DNA of 64,000 nucleotides, from assembly GCA_965178125.1 (NCBI GenBank), contig OZ237738.1:806001-870000 (forward strand), given 5' to 3'. The translations under genes and the position numbers were made by a program. The DNA comes from Bilabrum cf. latius. Taxonomy: Eukaryota > Bigyra: Bicosoecida > Bigyra > Bicosoecida. This document shows, piece after piece, positions 25,901 through 37,942 of the stretch. Every line of letters begins with the position of its first letter. Position 1 is the stretch's first letter. A model generated the notes under the pieces. The model saw nothing but the letters and a program-made list of their open reading frames with translations, did no database searches and had not been told where the DNA came from.

Positions 25901-26667
25901 TACGGGCCATGTGGGCTTCCGCGACCTTCTTTTCGTCCATCACGCGAGCCAGGCTTTGCGCCCAACGAAGCATCTCGTCTTCTTTCCTGCAGCAAAACTT
26001 GTACTGTCGCTCGGACGTGTCGATGCTGAACACATGATTGAATGGCGGCGCCTTGATACTTAAGAAGCTGAAGTTCCGCCGCGTCTTTGCTGCATCTACT
26101 CTTGCTGCGATGTTTAAGTTGCTTTAAACATATATCAATGTATAGTGAAGTGAGCGAGCCGGGAGGAAGATGCTGCTGGAGACGGCGAGGGCCAGATTGC
26201 AGCAGCAGCCAAGACTCACACCGACCAACTCTTAGGACGCCGTTGCGCAAAACTATGGCAGTCCCATTCTTGCGTCGAATAGCTTCAGACTTGCTGTCGT
26301 AGTAATACATGATCCGTCCTCCATCGTGAACGCACCACCTGCGACCTCGGCGGAAGATCGGTGGAAACCGAACAAAAGTTGCATGCAACCAAACGGGGCT
26401 AAAAGAGAAAGCAGTAACTGGACGAAGATTTGTAAAATAGCCCATGTACCAAGCTCACCTGTACGACCATTCCGTGTGCTGCGCGTTAATCTTCAAGAGC
26501 TTGCCAAACACAGTGCTTCCCTCGAAACCCAGCTTCTCGTTCAGTTCCTTCCTCTCTTCAATGGTCAGATCCTCCTCCTCAGTACCCCTAGAGGCACTGG
26601 ATGACATGGGATTCGCGCACGTTTCGCAAGGCTGCCCGAATCTAGCTCCAAGCTGTGAACTACCCAT
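10920..26667 (-). CDS. Giant PH + multi-C2 ferlin-like protein (5154 aa)
   Basis: Proposed exons on the minus strand are 26667-26459, 26338-26222 and 26058-10920. They total 15465 nt, exactly 5155 codons, ending in TAA at 10920-10922. The third exon is a 15.1-kb frame with at least 31 in-frame TAG codons (for example 25764, 24342, 22344, 20799, 17883, 17691, 12576, 11556, 10989) and no TGA or TAA seen. A PH domain spans residues about 46-135, split by both introns (WSYR|RWCVHDGGRIMYYYDS, then HVFSIDTSERQYKFCC). Several C2 domains follow. The clearest is near residue 2835, with LRINIFSARHLPAADKGG, SDPYIVV and LLEVWDKDLLSAHD, so its Ca-binding aspartates are kept. A C-terminal C2 near residue 4655 has the ferlin-like ETRTL, QCWVDILQ, IRVVVWRV and FNWRMRMP. 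The tail EVLLSVEIVP...GREAPN matches the ferlin end. Known ferlins are about 2000 aa and drive Ca-dependent membrane fusion. This one is enlarged by charged, Ala- and Ser-rich spacers. No terminal membrane anchor is visible; it ends in a Cys cluster. Confidence 0.8.
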
Positions 26668-26776
26668 CCGATCGCCGGATTCTTGGTTGCGACCGCTCGC
26701 GGTGAATTTTCAAGATGAAGAAAATAATAGAGTCAGTCAAATTCGAATCACACGATGGGTTACAAGTGCCACTAAA

Positions 26777-29700
26777 TCACAAAACCAGATCAAGATACGA
26801 GAGTGAGTACATCCTGACCACCTCATCTGGCTCATCCCCAGCGTCCACCTCATCCTCTTCGCCTTCCCCCATCGCAGCCTGGCCCTCTCCCCCTACCTCT
26901 CCTTGGCCCTGCTTGGAGCCAGCTGCGGGGGCGGCCCGAGGGACCCACGGCAACGAGAAGGCTTCGTCTGCGTCCTGCAGCGCCAAGGCAACGCCGTCCA
27001 TCTCCCCGCCGTCCTCCACGATCCCGAGCCTGCGGCCGGACCGTCGACCAGCCTGCCCGGAGGCAGGCGCGACCCCGATCTCCACGTGGCCCCCGCCCTT
27101 CGCGATCGCAACGCGGTCCGAAAGACCCAGCAGGTCGCGCGTGGCGCGCCGTTCGAGCCATCTCTCGTACCGCATGGCCCGCCTCAGGTCACTCCACCTC
27201 TCGTCGGGCAGCCGAGGGTAGTACGGCGTCAGCTGGCCCGAGGCATACACGTACAGGTTGTTGTACAGCTTCCAAAACGCTTCGCGCACGCGCCTTGCCG
27301 GGTGGAAGAGCCCCTGCAGGCAGTACTGAAGGATCCTTGCCGGGCCCAAGCTCACCCGAAGCCCCTCGAGTGCCTCGTACACTGCCTGCACCGAGTGCGA
27401 GTGCGTTTCGAACATGTTCGGCATCGAGTAGTTGAGAAGGTGCAGCAGCGCGTCTTCGCACGCGGCTCCCTCGCACCCCAGAGCGAGGTGCTTCACCGTC
27501 GCGCAGGCCGTTTGCCTGTGCACCCTGTCCCTGTCCATGAGCGCGTTCTGAAGCAGGGGCGACACGGCGTACACGTAGTCCCTGGCTTGCTCCCCGATGT
27601 ACGTGAACATGAATGACAGCGCCTTGAGGACCCCGTTCTGGACGTTGAGGTCCGGGGTCCTGTACTCGTTCATCAGGGCAGGGATGACAGTGTAGGGACC
27701 GGCCTTGTCGGCGACAATGGCCATGGCGACCGTGGTGGACACGCGGTTGGTTCTGTCCGGCACCCTGAGGTTGTTCATGAGCACGTGCAGCACGTCCTGA
27801 GAGCCGATCGCCACAGCAATGTGACCCAGCGCGTGCACCGTGGCCTGCCTGATCTTTCTCCTGCGGGCCGTCATGAACTCGAGGAGGTCGTAGGTGACCC
27901 GCATCCACTCCTTCTCGTGGACCTTGCGCGCGCCCCGCTGCGCCACGTTGCCCACGAGACCAATGATGGCCTCCTGCACGGCCTAGTGCCTGTTCTTCAG
28001 AATCGGCGTCACGCGGGGCAGGAGCTCCTCCACCGGCGGCTTGAGGCTGTCGGGACTCACCGACTCCACCACCGCGGCGAGGCCGTCCAGCACAGAGGCC
28101 AGCGCTTCCGGGAACTCCTCACCGAGGCATTCGTACAGCAGCTGGCCAAGCAGGGCCACGCTCTCCTCCTCACCGCAAGCAACGAGGTGCTGCGCCAAGC
28201 GAGCCACGAGAGCGGCAGCCTGGGACCGGACGGTCGCGCTCTTGTTGTCCAGTCTCCACTCGATCACCTTCTTAATCTGAGGCACGTACGGCCTAGCCCT
28301 CTCCCCCAGCACGTCCATCACGGTTGCAAAGCCCCTGAGGATGACCTCGGAGGGAGAGAACCTCCAAGTGCCGCCCTCCTCGGCCCCCGAGCCAGGCGAC
28401 CCCTGCTCCTGGAATGCGTACAGCACGCCGTCCACGAGCTGCTCCTCGAGCCTCGGGGACACCTGGTCCACGCCCAGCTCCGTGAGAACGCGCGTGATGC
28501 ACTCCATGACCATGCGCCTGTACGGCTCCAGCTCGTCCTTCAGGTCGTCCACGAGGCGACCCAGCACCTCGCCGGCCCCGATGAGTCTGGCGAGGGCCAG
28601 GGTGGTATCCGTCAGCTGCCTCGAATCCCTCGGGTTCATCGCCATGCGGCGCACCCAGAAAGCGTCAAAATACTCCGGCACCACATTCTCCATGACAAAC
28701 TCCCGCGTGACTCCTTCGGAGCTCACAGACTGCTGCAGCACGTGCAGCACCACCCGGCGCATCTCGTCGTCTTGCGTCCGGAACTCGCGGGCCAGCACGG
28801 GCATGATCTCCTGGAAGCAGAAGGGGGCATACTGCTCGTCCATGAGGGGCAGGATGTGACCCACGGCGCCGAGGAAAGCCGCAAGCGTGCGGCCCGAATG
28901 CTTCCCGACGCCCACGAGCAGAGGCTTCATGATGGAGTCGAATACCTCCACCCCGAACGGGTGCGCTGCCTTCGCTAGGGCCCCGACGGCCTGTGCTGCC
29001 ATCTGCCTCACCTTGATCTGCTCGTCCGACAAGCCTGCCCCAATGGCCGCGACCAGGCCCGGAAGGTGAGGCAGCACGCCGACTCCCGCCAGGATGGCCA
29101 CCTGCTGCACGACCTTGCAGCCCGTGTGCCGCGCCTTCCAGCTGCCCTTGGACCCGCACACCGCCCGCAGGAACGGGAGAACCTCCACGAGGCCTAACGC
29201 CACTGCGACCACAGCCAGAGCTCGCGCGGTCGTGTTCCTCACGTACTCCTGGTCGTGGTCGATGTCGGTCCGCACCGTCGCAATCATCGTGGCGAGGCCC
29301 GCCGCCTTGGCCAGGTTCGAAATCACGTCTCTTGCCTCTGCGCGCGCGAAGAAATCCTCGTCGATCAGCATCGGGGCCACCGCCGCAAGGATCCTGTGCG
29401 CGTACGTCTTCACGCCGTCCTGCAGCTCTAGCAGCAGCCTGTCCAGCACCTTGACCAGGGCATGCCTCTCCTCGTCCTCAAGAGAATGAGCTCGGAGCAG
29501 AGGCAGCAGCTGGTCGAGGACGGGCTTCGCGCCCCACTCCGATGCCTTCTTGCCCAGAGTGCGGGCACCCGAACGCCTCTGGACGGGGTCGCCGTTCTTG
29601 ACCTGCAGCAGGCACTTGGTGACCTCGCGCGAGACCAGCTCGGCTGCCGTCAGCTCCGCCTCCGCCTGCTCTTCGTTCATGTCGAGCAGGCTGCCGAAGA

Positions 29701-31332
29701 ACTGCATGTCCTCGGGAGGGATGAACGGCAAAGAGCCGCCGTCGGGCGCCAGGCCGATCTTGCCGGCCTGCTCGTCGGCATCCAGGCCGTACCCGTCCGA
29801 CTCGCCCCTGCCCACCGCCTCCTCGTCCGGGTCCTGGATGGTGAATCCCGGCGTGGCGGCCGGGGTGGGCGTGGCCAGAAGCTTCCTGGTCGGTGTGACG
29901 AGTGGTTTGTAGTCCTGGGGCTCCTCCAGCACGGCATACCCCTCCGAGGGCAGCATGGCGTCAAGCTCCTCGTCCGTCAGCGGACGGTTCCGCTCCAGCA
30001 GCTCTCGCTCGAACTTGGTCAGCGTCTGGCCGCCCGCCGCCGCCGCCCCCTCGGCCCCGGAGCCGGATCCGTACGTCCTGGGGCCCTGTCCCGATCCCGA
30101 GGCAGCCCCTCCTGCTGGGGTCTGCACGCCGAGGCCGGCCAGCTGGCTGGCGAGGGGCGTGGCAGCCGCGGCGAGGCCAACCCCTGCCGCCGGTGTGGCT
30201 GCACCGATGGAGGAGGAGCCGAACGCAGGGGTGGGCGCGCCGGGGGCCAGTGTTCCCCCGCTGGCGGTTGCAACCGTGTGGCTGGAGGAGGGGTCTCTCC
30301 CGGCGATGCCTGCTGCGAGGCTTGGCGCGGGCGTTGCGTCCCAGCGGGATCGCTTCTTGCCGATCTGCGGCTGGGGCTGCGGCGCAGCATTGTGTGACGA
30401 GTGCGACTGCCCTGTGCTGGTTTCGAGCTGCTGCTGCTGCTGCTGCGCCACGACTTCCTGGAGGCTCGCCACGGGGGTGGCCCACCGTGACTTGCGCGGC
30501 GCCGGTTCCGCGGGCGTACCAGAGTTGGAGCTGGAGCTGGTGGTAGCCCCGGCCGCAGCGGAGGACGAGGAGGAGGAGGAGGCTGATTCTGTCACCTGGT
30601 CACTGTGCGCGGTCTAGGGCAGCGTGGGTGGGACGGGCAGCCCCGCTGCCGGCGCCAGCGCACTTTTCTGCGGTCCCAAAGATGCGATACTAGCAGCAGC
30701 AGCTGTGGAGGGGCCCTGATCCCACCGCCGCCTGTGTCTCCTCCGGCCCGGAGCTGGCGCAGCAGCAGCTTGCGTTCCTGAGGCCTGGCTGCTAGCAGAA
30801 GCAGGAGCAGCCCCGCCGTCTTCCGTGCTTAAATCGGTGTGGTTTGCCTTTATTTGTGATTCTAGCTTCTTCTTCTCCCTCTCGATCAGCTGCGCCTGCA
30901 TGGCTGCCTGGTAGCCCCCCTCCTCGTGATCGGTTGATTCCTCGCGCATAAATCTTCTCCTCTTGTACTGCGGCGCCCAAAAGAGAAAATTACTATCAAA
31001 AACTATGGGTGACAAGGAGCACATACCAATAATGCTGTATCTGTGCCTTGGCAGTACGTGCGTAAGCTCACGTCGTCTTCCCGGTCCACAATTCGCGTGT
31101 TTACAACACCGGAGCCCATCTCTGCCTTGTACTTAGCCATGGGATCTTCTTCTCCATCGCCCTTGGCAATTCCATCGGCAGCCATCTCTGCTTGGCGAGC
31201 GAGTCTATCGCGTTCAATGGCTGCCAGTGTTGCCGGGTGGGAAGGGCCCCCGGCTCCCGTATCGAAGTCCTCATCGTCAACCTCCATTTCGACCTAACCC
31301 GTGGTGGCATCGCGATTCTTTTCGAAATCCAT
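26777..31332 (-). CDS. SF3B1: Splicing factor 3B subunit 1 (U2 snRNP)
   Basis: Exons on the minus strand are 31332-31072 and 30967-26777 (1484 codons including TGA at 26777-26779; 1483 aa; human protein about 1300). The intron of 104 bp joins DREDD to YKRRRFM, matching the family's DREDEYKK-type junction. The N-terminal region has U2AF-homology-motif ligand tryptophans (RRRWDQ, KSRWAT, RSRWDA) and TP repeats (TPTPAATPG). The linker [15 protein letters not shown] follows, then about 20 HEAT repeats to [10 protein letters not shown]. The DEQIKVRQ loop keeps the lysine that is a cancer hotspot in human SF3B1. Sense TAGs lie at 31294 (residue 13), 30614 (about 205) and 27983 (about 1082). The last sits inside the invariant block [15 protein letters not shown], where other eukaryotes have Glu. 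The protein clamps the branch-point helix in the spliceosome. The ferlin-like gene starts 109 bp downstream on the same strand. Confidence 0.95.
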
Positions 31333-31381
31333 ACCGAGAATTGGCGCTGCTTTCCTGCAGGGCAGAACAATTGCGACTTGT

Positions 31382-31531
31382 TGTGCCATTGGTATACTAC
31401 TAGTTCCGGGATAAGAGCTCCAAGACCAGTGATAGCGTGCCAATACTGGTATACGATCCGCGCACCACGAACGCGAAGAAGCGAGCATCACGAGTGGAAT
31501 CCGAGAAGAAAGGAGAACAGAGAAAAATTTC
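31382..31531. repeat. 150-bp repeat A, copy 1 (SF3B1 5' flank)
   Basis: This 150-bp stretch (tgtgccattggtatactact at its start, agagaaaaatttc at its end) recurs at 37058-37207 with no difference that I can see, in the same orientation. Copy 1 begins 50 bp upstream of the SF3B1 start codon, so it likely includes its promoter or 5' UTR. It was either duplicated from here or inserted here. Confidence 0.85.
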
Positions 31532-31804
31532 GAGGCTTACCGGAATCAATGGGGAGTTACTGTTAAGCCAGCTTGTCAGGATGCCAGCTAAGCCTCAGGA
31601 CAAACAAGTCAGAGGCCGGCGACAAACTGCAAGCAGACCTTAAAGTGACACACGCGACAGCTAGCCTGCAAAACAGTAATAGTGGTACCGTATCCGAGGG
31701 ACTTAAAAATTGCAATTATGATACTGTTGAAATAGCGCCCACGGCGTGGTCTCCCTCCGTTAAGAATTCTCTCCTTGGGCGCGGACCTCGCGATCGGCAA
31801 TAAA

Positions 31805-34800
31805 CACTGAGCGGCGCGAGCTGCACCAGCATCTCTGCATTGTGCTGTTTGGTTTTGCTTGTGTGGCGCTCGCTGCCTGGGCTCCCTTCGTTGACCTTGT
31901 CCGCCTTGGGCGTGGGTCAGCGGGGAGGACTGAGCGGCGCGAGCTGCGCCAGCATCTCTGCATTTGTGCTGTTTGGTTTTGCTTGTGCGGCGCCCGCTGC
32001 CTGGTCTCCCTTCGTTGACCTTGTCCGCCTTGGGCGTGGGTCAGCGGGGAGGACTGAGCGGCGCGAGCTGCACCAGCATCTCTGCATTTGTGCTGTTTGG
32101 TTTTGCTTGTGCGGCGCTCGCTGCCTGGGCTTCCTTCGTTGACCTTGTCCGCCTTGGGCGTGGGTCAGCGGGGAGGACTGAGCGGCGCGAGCTGCACCAG
32201 CATCTCTGCATTTGTGCTGTTTGGTTTTGCTTGTGTGGCGCTCGCTGCCTGGGCTTCCTTTGTTGACCTTGTCCGCCTTGGGCGTGGGTCAGCGGGGAGG
32301 ACTGAGCGGCGTGAGCTGCGCCAGCATCTCTGCATTGTGCTGTTTGGTTTTGCTTGTGCGGCGCTCGCTGCCTGGGCTCCCTTCGTTGACCTTGTCCGCC
32401 TTGGGCGTGGGTCAGCGGGGAGGACTGAGCGGCGCGAGCTGCGCCAGCATCTCTGCATTGTGCTGTTTGGTTTTGCTTGTGCGGCGCTCGCTGCCTGGGC
32501 TTCCTTCGTTGACCTTGTCCGCCTTGGGCGTGGGTCAGCGTAGAGGACTAAGCGGCGCGAGCTGCACCAGCATCTCTGCATTTGTGCTGTTTGGTTTTGC
32601 TTGTGCGGCGCTCGCTGCCTGGGCTTCCTTCGTTGACCTTGTCCGCCTTGGGCGTGGGTCAGCGGGGAGGACTGAGCGGCGCGAGCTGCGCCAGCATCTC
32701 TGCATTTGTGCTGTTTGGTTTTGCTTGTGCGGCGCTCGCTGCCTGGGCTTCCTTCGTTGACCTTGTCCGCCTTGGGCGTGGGTCAGCGGGGAGGACTGAG
32801 CGGCGCGAGCTGCACCAGCATCTCTGCATTTGTGCTGTTTGGGCTGGCTTGTGTGGTACTCGCTGCCTGGGCTTCCTTCGTTGACCTTGTCCGCCTTGGG
32901 CGTGGGTCAGCGGGGAGGACTGCGCGGCGCGAGCTGCACCAGCATCTCTGCATTTGTGCTGTTTGGTTTTGCTTGTGCGGCGCTCGCTGCCTGGGCTTCC
33001 TTCGTTGACCTTGTCCGCCTTGGGCGTGGGTCAGCGGGGAGGACTGAGCGGCGCGAGCTGCACCAGCATCTCTGCATTGTGCTGTTTGGTTTTGCTTGTG
33101 CGGCGCTCGCTGCCTGGGCTTCCTTCGTTGACCTTGTCCGCCTTGGGCGTGGGTCAGCGGGGAGGACTGAGCGGCGCGAGCTGCACCAGCATCTCTGCAT
33201 TTGTGCTGTTTGGTTTTGCTTGTGTGGCGCTCGCTGCCTGGGCTCCCTTCGTTGACCTTGTCCGCCTTGGGCGTGGGTCAGCGGGGAGGACTGAGCGGCG
33301 CGAGCTGCACCAGCATCTCTGCATTTGTGCTGTTTGGTTTTGCTTGTGCGGCGCTCGCTGCCTGGGCTTCCTTCGTTGACCTTGTCCGCCTTGGGCGTGG
33401 GTCAGCGGGGAGGACTGAGCGGCGCGAGCTGCACCAGCATCTCTGCATTGTGCTGTTTGGTTTTGCTTGTGCGGCGCCCGCTGCCTGGGCTTCCTTCGTT
33501 GACCTTGTCCGCCTTGGGCGTGGGTCAGCGGGGAGGACTGAGCGGCGCGAGCTGCACCAGCATCTCTGCATTGTTGCTGTTTGGGCTGGCTTGTGCGGCG
33601 CTCGCTGCCTGGTCTCCCTTCGTTGACCTTGTCCGCCTTGGGCGTGGGTCAGCGGGGAGGACTGAGCGGCGCGAGCTGCACCAGCATCTCTGCATTGTGC
33701 TGTTTGGTTTTGCTTGTGCGGCGCTCGCTGCCTGGGCTTCCTTCGTTGACCTTGTCCGCCTTGGGCGTGGGTCAGCGGGGAGGACTGAGCGGCGCGAGCT
33801 GCACCAGCATCTCTGCATTGTGCTGTTTGGTTTTGCTTGTGCGGCGCTCGCTGCCTGGGCTTCCTTCGTTGACCTTGTCCGCCTTGGGCGTGGGTCAGCG
33901 GGGAGGACTGAGCGGCGCGAGCTGCGCCAGCATCTCTGCATTGTGCTGTTTGGTTTTGCTTGTGCGGCGCTCGCTGCCTGGTCTCCCTTCGTTGACCTTG
34001 TCCGCCTTGGGCGTGGGTCAGCGGGGAGGACTGAGCGGCGCGAGCTGCACCAGCATCTCTGCATTGTGCTGTTTGGTTTTGCTTGTGCGGCGCTCGCTGC
34101 CTGGGCTTCCTTCGTTGACCTTGTCCGCCTTGGGCGTGGGTCAGCGGGGAGGACTGAGCGGCGCGAGCTGCACCAGCATCTCTGCATTTGTGCTGTTTGG
34201 TTTTGCTTGTGCGGCGCTCGCTGCCTGGGCTTCCTTCGTTGACCTTGTCCGCCTTGGGCGTGGGTCAGCGGGGAGGACTGAGCGGCGCGAGCTGCACCAG
34301 CATCTCTGCATTGTGCTGTTTGGTTTTGCTTGTGCGGCGCTCGCTGCCTGGGCTTCCTTCGTTGACCTTGTCCGCCTTGGGCGTGGGTCAGCGGGGAGGA
34401 CTGAGCGGCGCGAGCTGCACCAGCATCTCGGCATTTGTGCTGTTTGGTTTTGCTTGTGCGGCGCCCGCTGCCTGGGCTTCCTTCGTTGACCTTGTCCGCC
34501 TTGGGCGTGGGTCAGCGGGGAGGACTGAGCGGCGCGAGCTGCACCAGCATCTCTGCATTTGTGCTGTTTGGGCTGGCTTGTGCGGCACTCGCTGCCTGGG
34601 CTTCCTTCGTTGACCTTGTCCGCCTTGGGCGTGGGTCAGCGGGGAGGACTGAGCGGCGCGAGCTGCACCAGCATCTCTGCATTGTGCTGTTTGGTTTTGC
34701 TTGTGCGGCGCTCGCTGCCTGGGCTTCCTTCGTTGACCTTGTCCGCCTTGGGCGTGGGTCAGCGGGGAGGACTGAGCGGCGCGAGCTGCACCAGCATCTC

Positions 34801-36524
34801 TGCATTGTGCTGTTTGGTTTTGCTTGTGCGGCGCTCGCTGCCTGGGCTTCCTTCGTTGACCTTGTCCGCCTTGGGCGTGGGTCAGCGGGGAGGACTGAGC
34901 GGCGCGAGCTGCACCAGCATCTCTGCATTGTGCTGTTTGGTTTTGCTTGTGCGGCGCTCGCTGCCTGGGCTTCCTTCGTTGACCTTGTCCGCCTTGGGCG
35001 TGGGTCAGCGGGGAGGACTGAGCGGCGCGAGCTGCACCAGCATCTCTGCATTGTGCTGTTTGGTTTTGCTTGTGCGGCGCTCGCTGCCTGGGCTTCCTTC
35101 GTTGACCTTGTCCGCCTTGGGCGTGGGTCAGCGGGGAGGACTGAGCGGCGCGAGCTGCACCAGCATCTCGGCATTGTGCTGTTTGGTTTTGCTTGTGCGG
35201 CGCCCGCTGCCTGGGCTTCCTTCGTTGACCTTGTCCGCCTTGGGCGTGGGTCAGCGGGGAGGACTGAGCGGCGCGAGCTGCGCCAGCATCTCTGCATTGT
35301 GCTGTTTGGTTTTGCTTGTGCGGCGCTCGCTGCCTGGGCTTCCTTCGTTGACCTTGTCCGCCTTGGGCGTGGGTCAGCGGGGAGGACTGAGCGGCGCGAG
35401 CTGCACCAGCATCTCTGCACTGTGCTGTTTGGTTTTGCTTGTGCGGCGCTCGCTGCCTGGGCTTCCTTCGTTGACCTTGTCCGCCTTGGGCGTGGGTCAG
35501 CGGGGAGGACTGAGCGGCGCGAGCTGCACCAGCATCTCTGCATTTGTGCTGTTTGGTTTTGCTTGTGCGGCGCTCGCTGCCTGGTCTCCCTTCGTTGACC
35601 TTGTCCGCCTTGGGCGTGGGTCAGCGGGGAGGACTGAGCGGCGCGAGCTGCACCAGCATCTCTGCATTTGTGCTGTTTGGGCTGGCTTGTGCGGCGCTCG
35701 CTGCCTGGGCTCCCTTCGTTGACCTTGTCCGCCTTGGGCGTGGGTCAGCGGGGAGGGCTGAGCGGCGCGAGCTGCACCAGCATCTCTGCATTGTGCTGTT
35801 TGGTTTTGCTTGTGCGGCGCTCGCTGCCTGGGCTTCCTTCGTTGACCTTGTCCGCCTTGGGCGTGGGTCAGCGGGGAGGACTGAGCGGCGCGAGCTGCAC
35901 CAGCATCTCTGCATTGTGCTGTTTGGTTTTGCTTGTGCGGCGCCCGCTGCCTGGGCTTCCTTCGTTGACCTTGTCCGCCTTGGGCGTGGGTCAGCGGGGA
36001 GGACTGAGCGGCGCGAGCTGCACCAGCATCTCGGCATTGTGCTGTTTGGTTTTGCTTGTGCGGCGCCCGCTGCCTGGGCTTCCTTCGTTGACCTTGTCCG
36101 CCTTGGGCGTGGGTCAGCGGGGAGGACTGCGCGGCGCGAGCTGCGCCAGCATCTCTGCATTTGTGCTGTTTGGTTTTGCTTGTGCGGCGCTCGCTGCCTG
36201 GGCTTCCTTCGTTGACCTTGTCCGCCTTGGGCGTGGGTCAGCGGGGAGGACTGCGCGGCGCGAGCTGCACCAGCATCTCTGCATTGTGCTGTTTGGTTTT
36301 GCTTGTGCGGCGCCCGCTGCCTGGGCTTCCCTCGTTGACCTTGTCCGCCTTGGGCGTGGGTCAGCGGGGAGGACTGAGCGGCGCGAGCTGCACCAGCATC
36401 TCTGCATTGTGCTGTTTGGTTTTGCTTGTGCGGCGCTCGCTGCCTGGGCTTCCTTCGTTGACCTTGTCCGCCTTGGGCGTGGGTCAGCGGGGAGGACTGA
36501 GCGGCGCGAGCTGCACCAGCATGC
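31805..36524. repeat. 123/124-bp satellite array, about 38 copies
   Basis: The unit begins tgctgtttggttttgcttgt and ends cagcatctctgcatt(t). It repeats head to tail for about 4.7 kb. Copies differ by a few substitutions (gctcgctg/gcccgctg, gcttcc/gctccc, ggttttg/gggctgg, actgag/actgcg) and by one T after gcatt, which gives 123- and 124-bp forms. Because 123 is divisible by three, runs of 123-bp units create long open frames on both strands. These are artefacts of the repeat and I do not call them genes. The array ends abruptly at cagcatgcattc. Confidence 0.95.
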
Positions 36525-36717
36525 ATTCTCTGCTCTGTTGTAAAAGGGGAATGGACTGCATGACCCGCTTGATTTTGATTTTGATTTCTATTATTGATAT
36601 GCATCCTTTTATATTCATGTGGAGGTGCCATCTTGCATCTGTGGGATTTGGCACCCCACATGGGCCTCTTCCTAGCAATGGATGGACTGGCAATGCCAGG
36701 GGCTATTTCTGGGCCAA

Positions 36718-37057
36718 TGGGTGTCCCTGCGGCGGTTCGATGGGCGAACCACCAAGGGGGGGCCCAGTGTTGTTCCCTGACCAAGTGGTAGGCCGTCCCC
36801 AAAGTGGCGTGAATGGTCCGATCCACCTACCCAGCGGCCAGGGCAACACCAGCCAATACCACAGCGCCACGGAAGGAGGAGAGAAGTAGGAGAATGACGA
36901 CGACGTGCGACTGATACCGAGAACGAGGCGAGGCGAGCAGGAGACGAGAGCGAGGATGAACGGAGCACGGTCACGCGAGCCGGAGGGCAAGCGTGGCCGA
37001 GATGAGGGATGATTGCTACTAGTGACTGTGTCGGACGTAACCAGATAAGCGCCATCA
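36718..37057. repeat. 340-bp repeat B, copy 1
   Basis: It begins tgggtgtccctgcggcggtt and ends gataagcgccatca. It is matched over the same 340-bp length at 38803-39142. Copy 1 abuts repeat A directly at 37057/37058. It has no convincing coding content. Confidence 0.85.
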
Positions 37058-37207
37058 TGTGCCATTGGTATACTACTAGTTCCGGGATAAGAGCTCCAAG
37101 ACCAGTGATAGCGTGCCAATACTGGTATACGATCCGCGCACCACGAACGCGAAGAAGCGAGCATCACGAGTGGAATCCGAGAAGAAAGGAGAACAGAGAA
37201 AAATTTC
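37058..37207. repeat. 150-bp repeat A, copy 2
   Basis: Direct repeat of 31382-31531. The two copies of A flank the satellite block, and copy 2 is fused without a gap to repeat B. Confidence 0.85.
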
Positions 37208-37642
37208 AAAAAATTCGATTCTCATGCGAGACCTCCTCCCCCCATGAAGTCCTGGGGGGCAGGGGGGGGAGAAGGGACGAGAGCGAGAGGCCAGCGTGAC
37301 AGACGCGGTGGGACTTGGGCGCAGGACATGCGCGAGATACGACGGGCCATCTAGAGGAAACCGACGAGTCAGGCCACCTGACTGCTGCCTTTCGATAGGC
37401 TGATAATTGGGAGCAATAGCGAAGTTATCCGGACGTGGCCCAAGTCTGGGCCAGGCAGCAAGTAAGTAGCAGGTACCCGCGATGACGCAGCGAGCACGAG
37501 CGCAGCGGGGTCCAACAATGGGAACTAACCTCTCCCCTGCCCCCACTACCTATGTAACCAACCCCTTCCACATCTCGCAAAATAGCGAGGCAGATTGTGC
37601 ATTATCAGCTGACCAGGATCAGACGGGGACGAGGGCCGAGAC

Positions 37643-37837
37643 GTTGCGGACGGCAACGGAGCAGGGCCAGTAGGACCGTGCAGGAATGGATATCCAGGAT
37701 TGCACGGACCCGCCGGTGAGGCAGGGAGCCTCCACCCTTCGTCATCAGCCAGGGTGTGACTACGTAGTCACCCCTGGTGCTTGTACTTCACTGTTCAGCA
37801 CGGGTTTGCAAGCGGATGGCGTAGGGGGCCAGGGACT
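37643..37837. repeat. 195-bp repeat C, copy 1
   Basis: It begins gttgcgga(c/g)ggcaacgga and contains cagggtgtgactacgtagtc, then ttcagcacgggtttgcaagc. It recurs exactly 300 bp later with scattered substitutions. The 105 bp between copies is not repeated. Confidence 0.8.
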
Positions 37838-37942
37838 AGGCTTGAGTCCCCGTGGGACCATGATGTGGGAACCAAAACATCATTCAAGAACAGGTTCCGG
37901 TGACCCGGGTCTGACTCCGTTAGGCGGAGCTGTCGTCGAGTC

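Noticed and set aside
10989-26033. A cluster of about 20 separate minus-strand genes, as the standard code would suggest
   Set aside because: All fragments are in one frame, every boundary I checked is TAG, and the domain order makes sense only when they are joined.
31805-36524. CRISPR-like array
   Set aside because: Units are contiguous and 123-124 bp long, with no variable spacers, and the genome is eukaryotic.
31840-36543. Cys/Leu-rich and Arg/Pro-rich open frames on both strands of the satellite
   Set aside because: Open only because 123-bp units are divisible by three; the same peptide repeats with the satellite and shifts frame with the 124-bp form.
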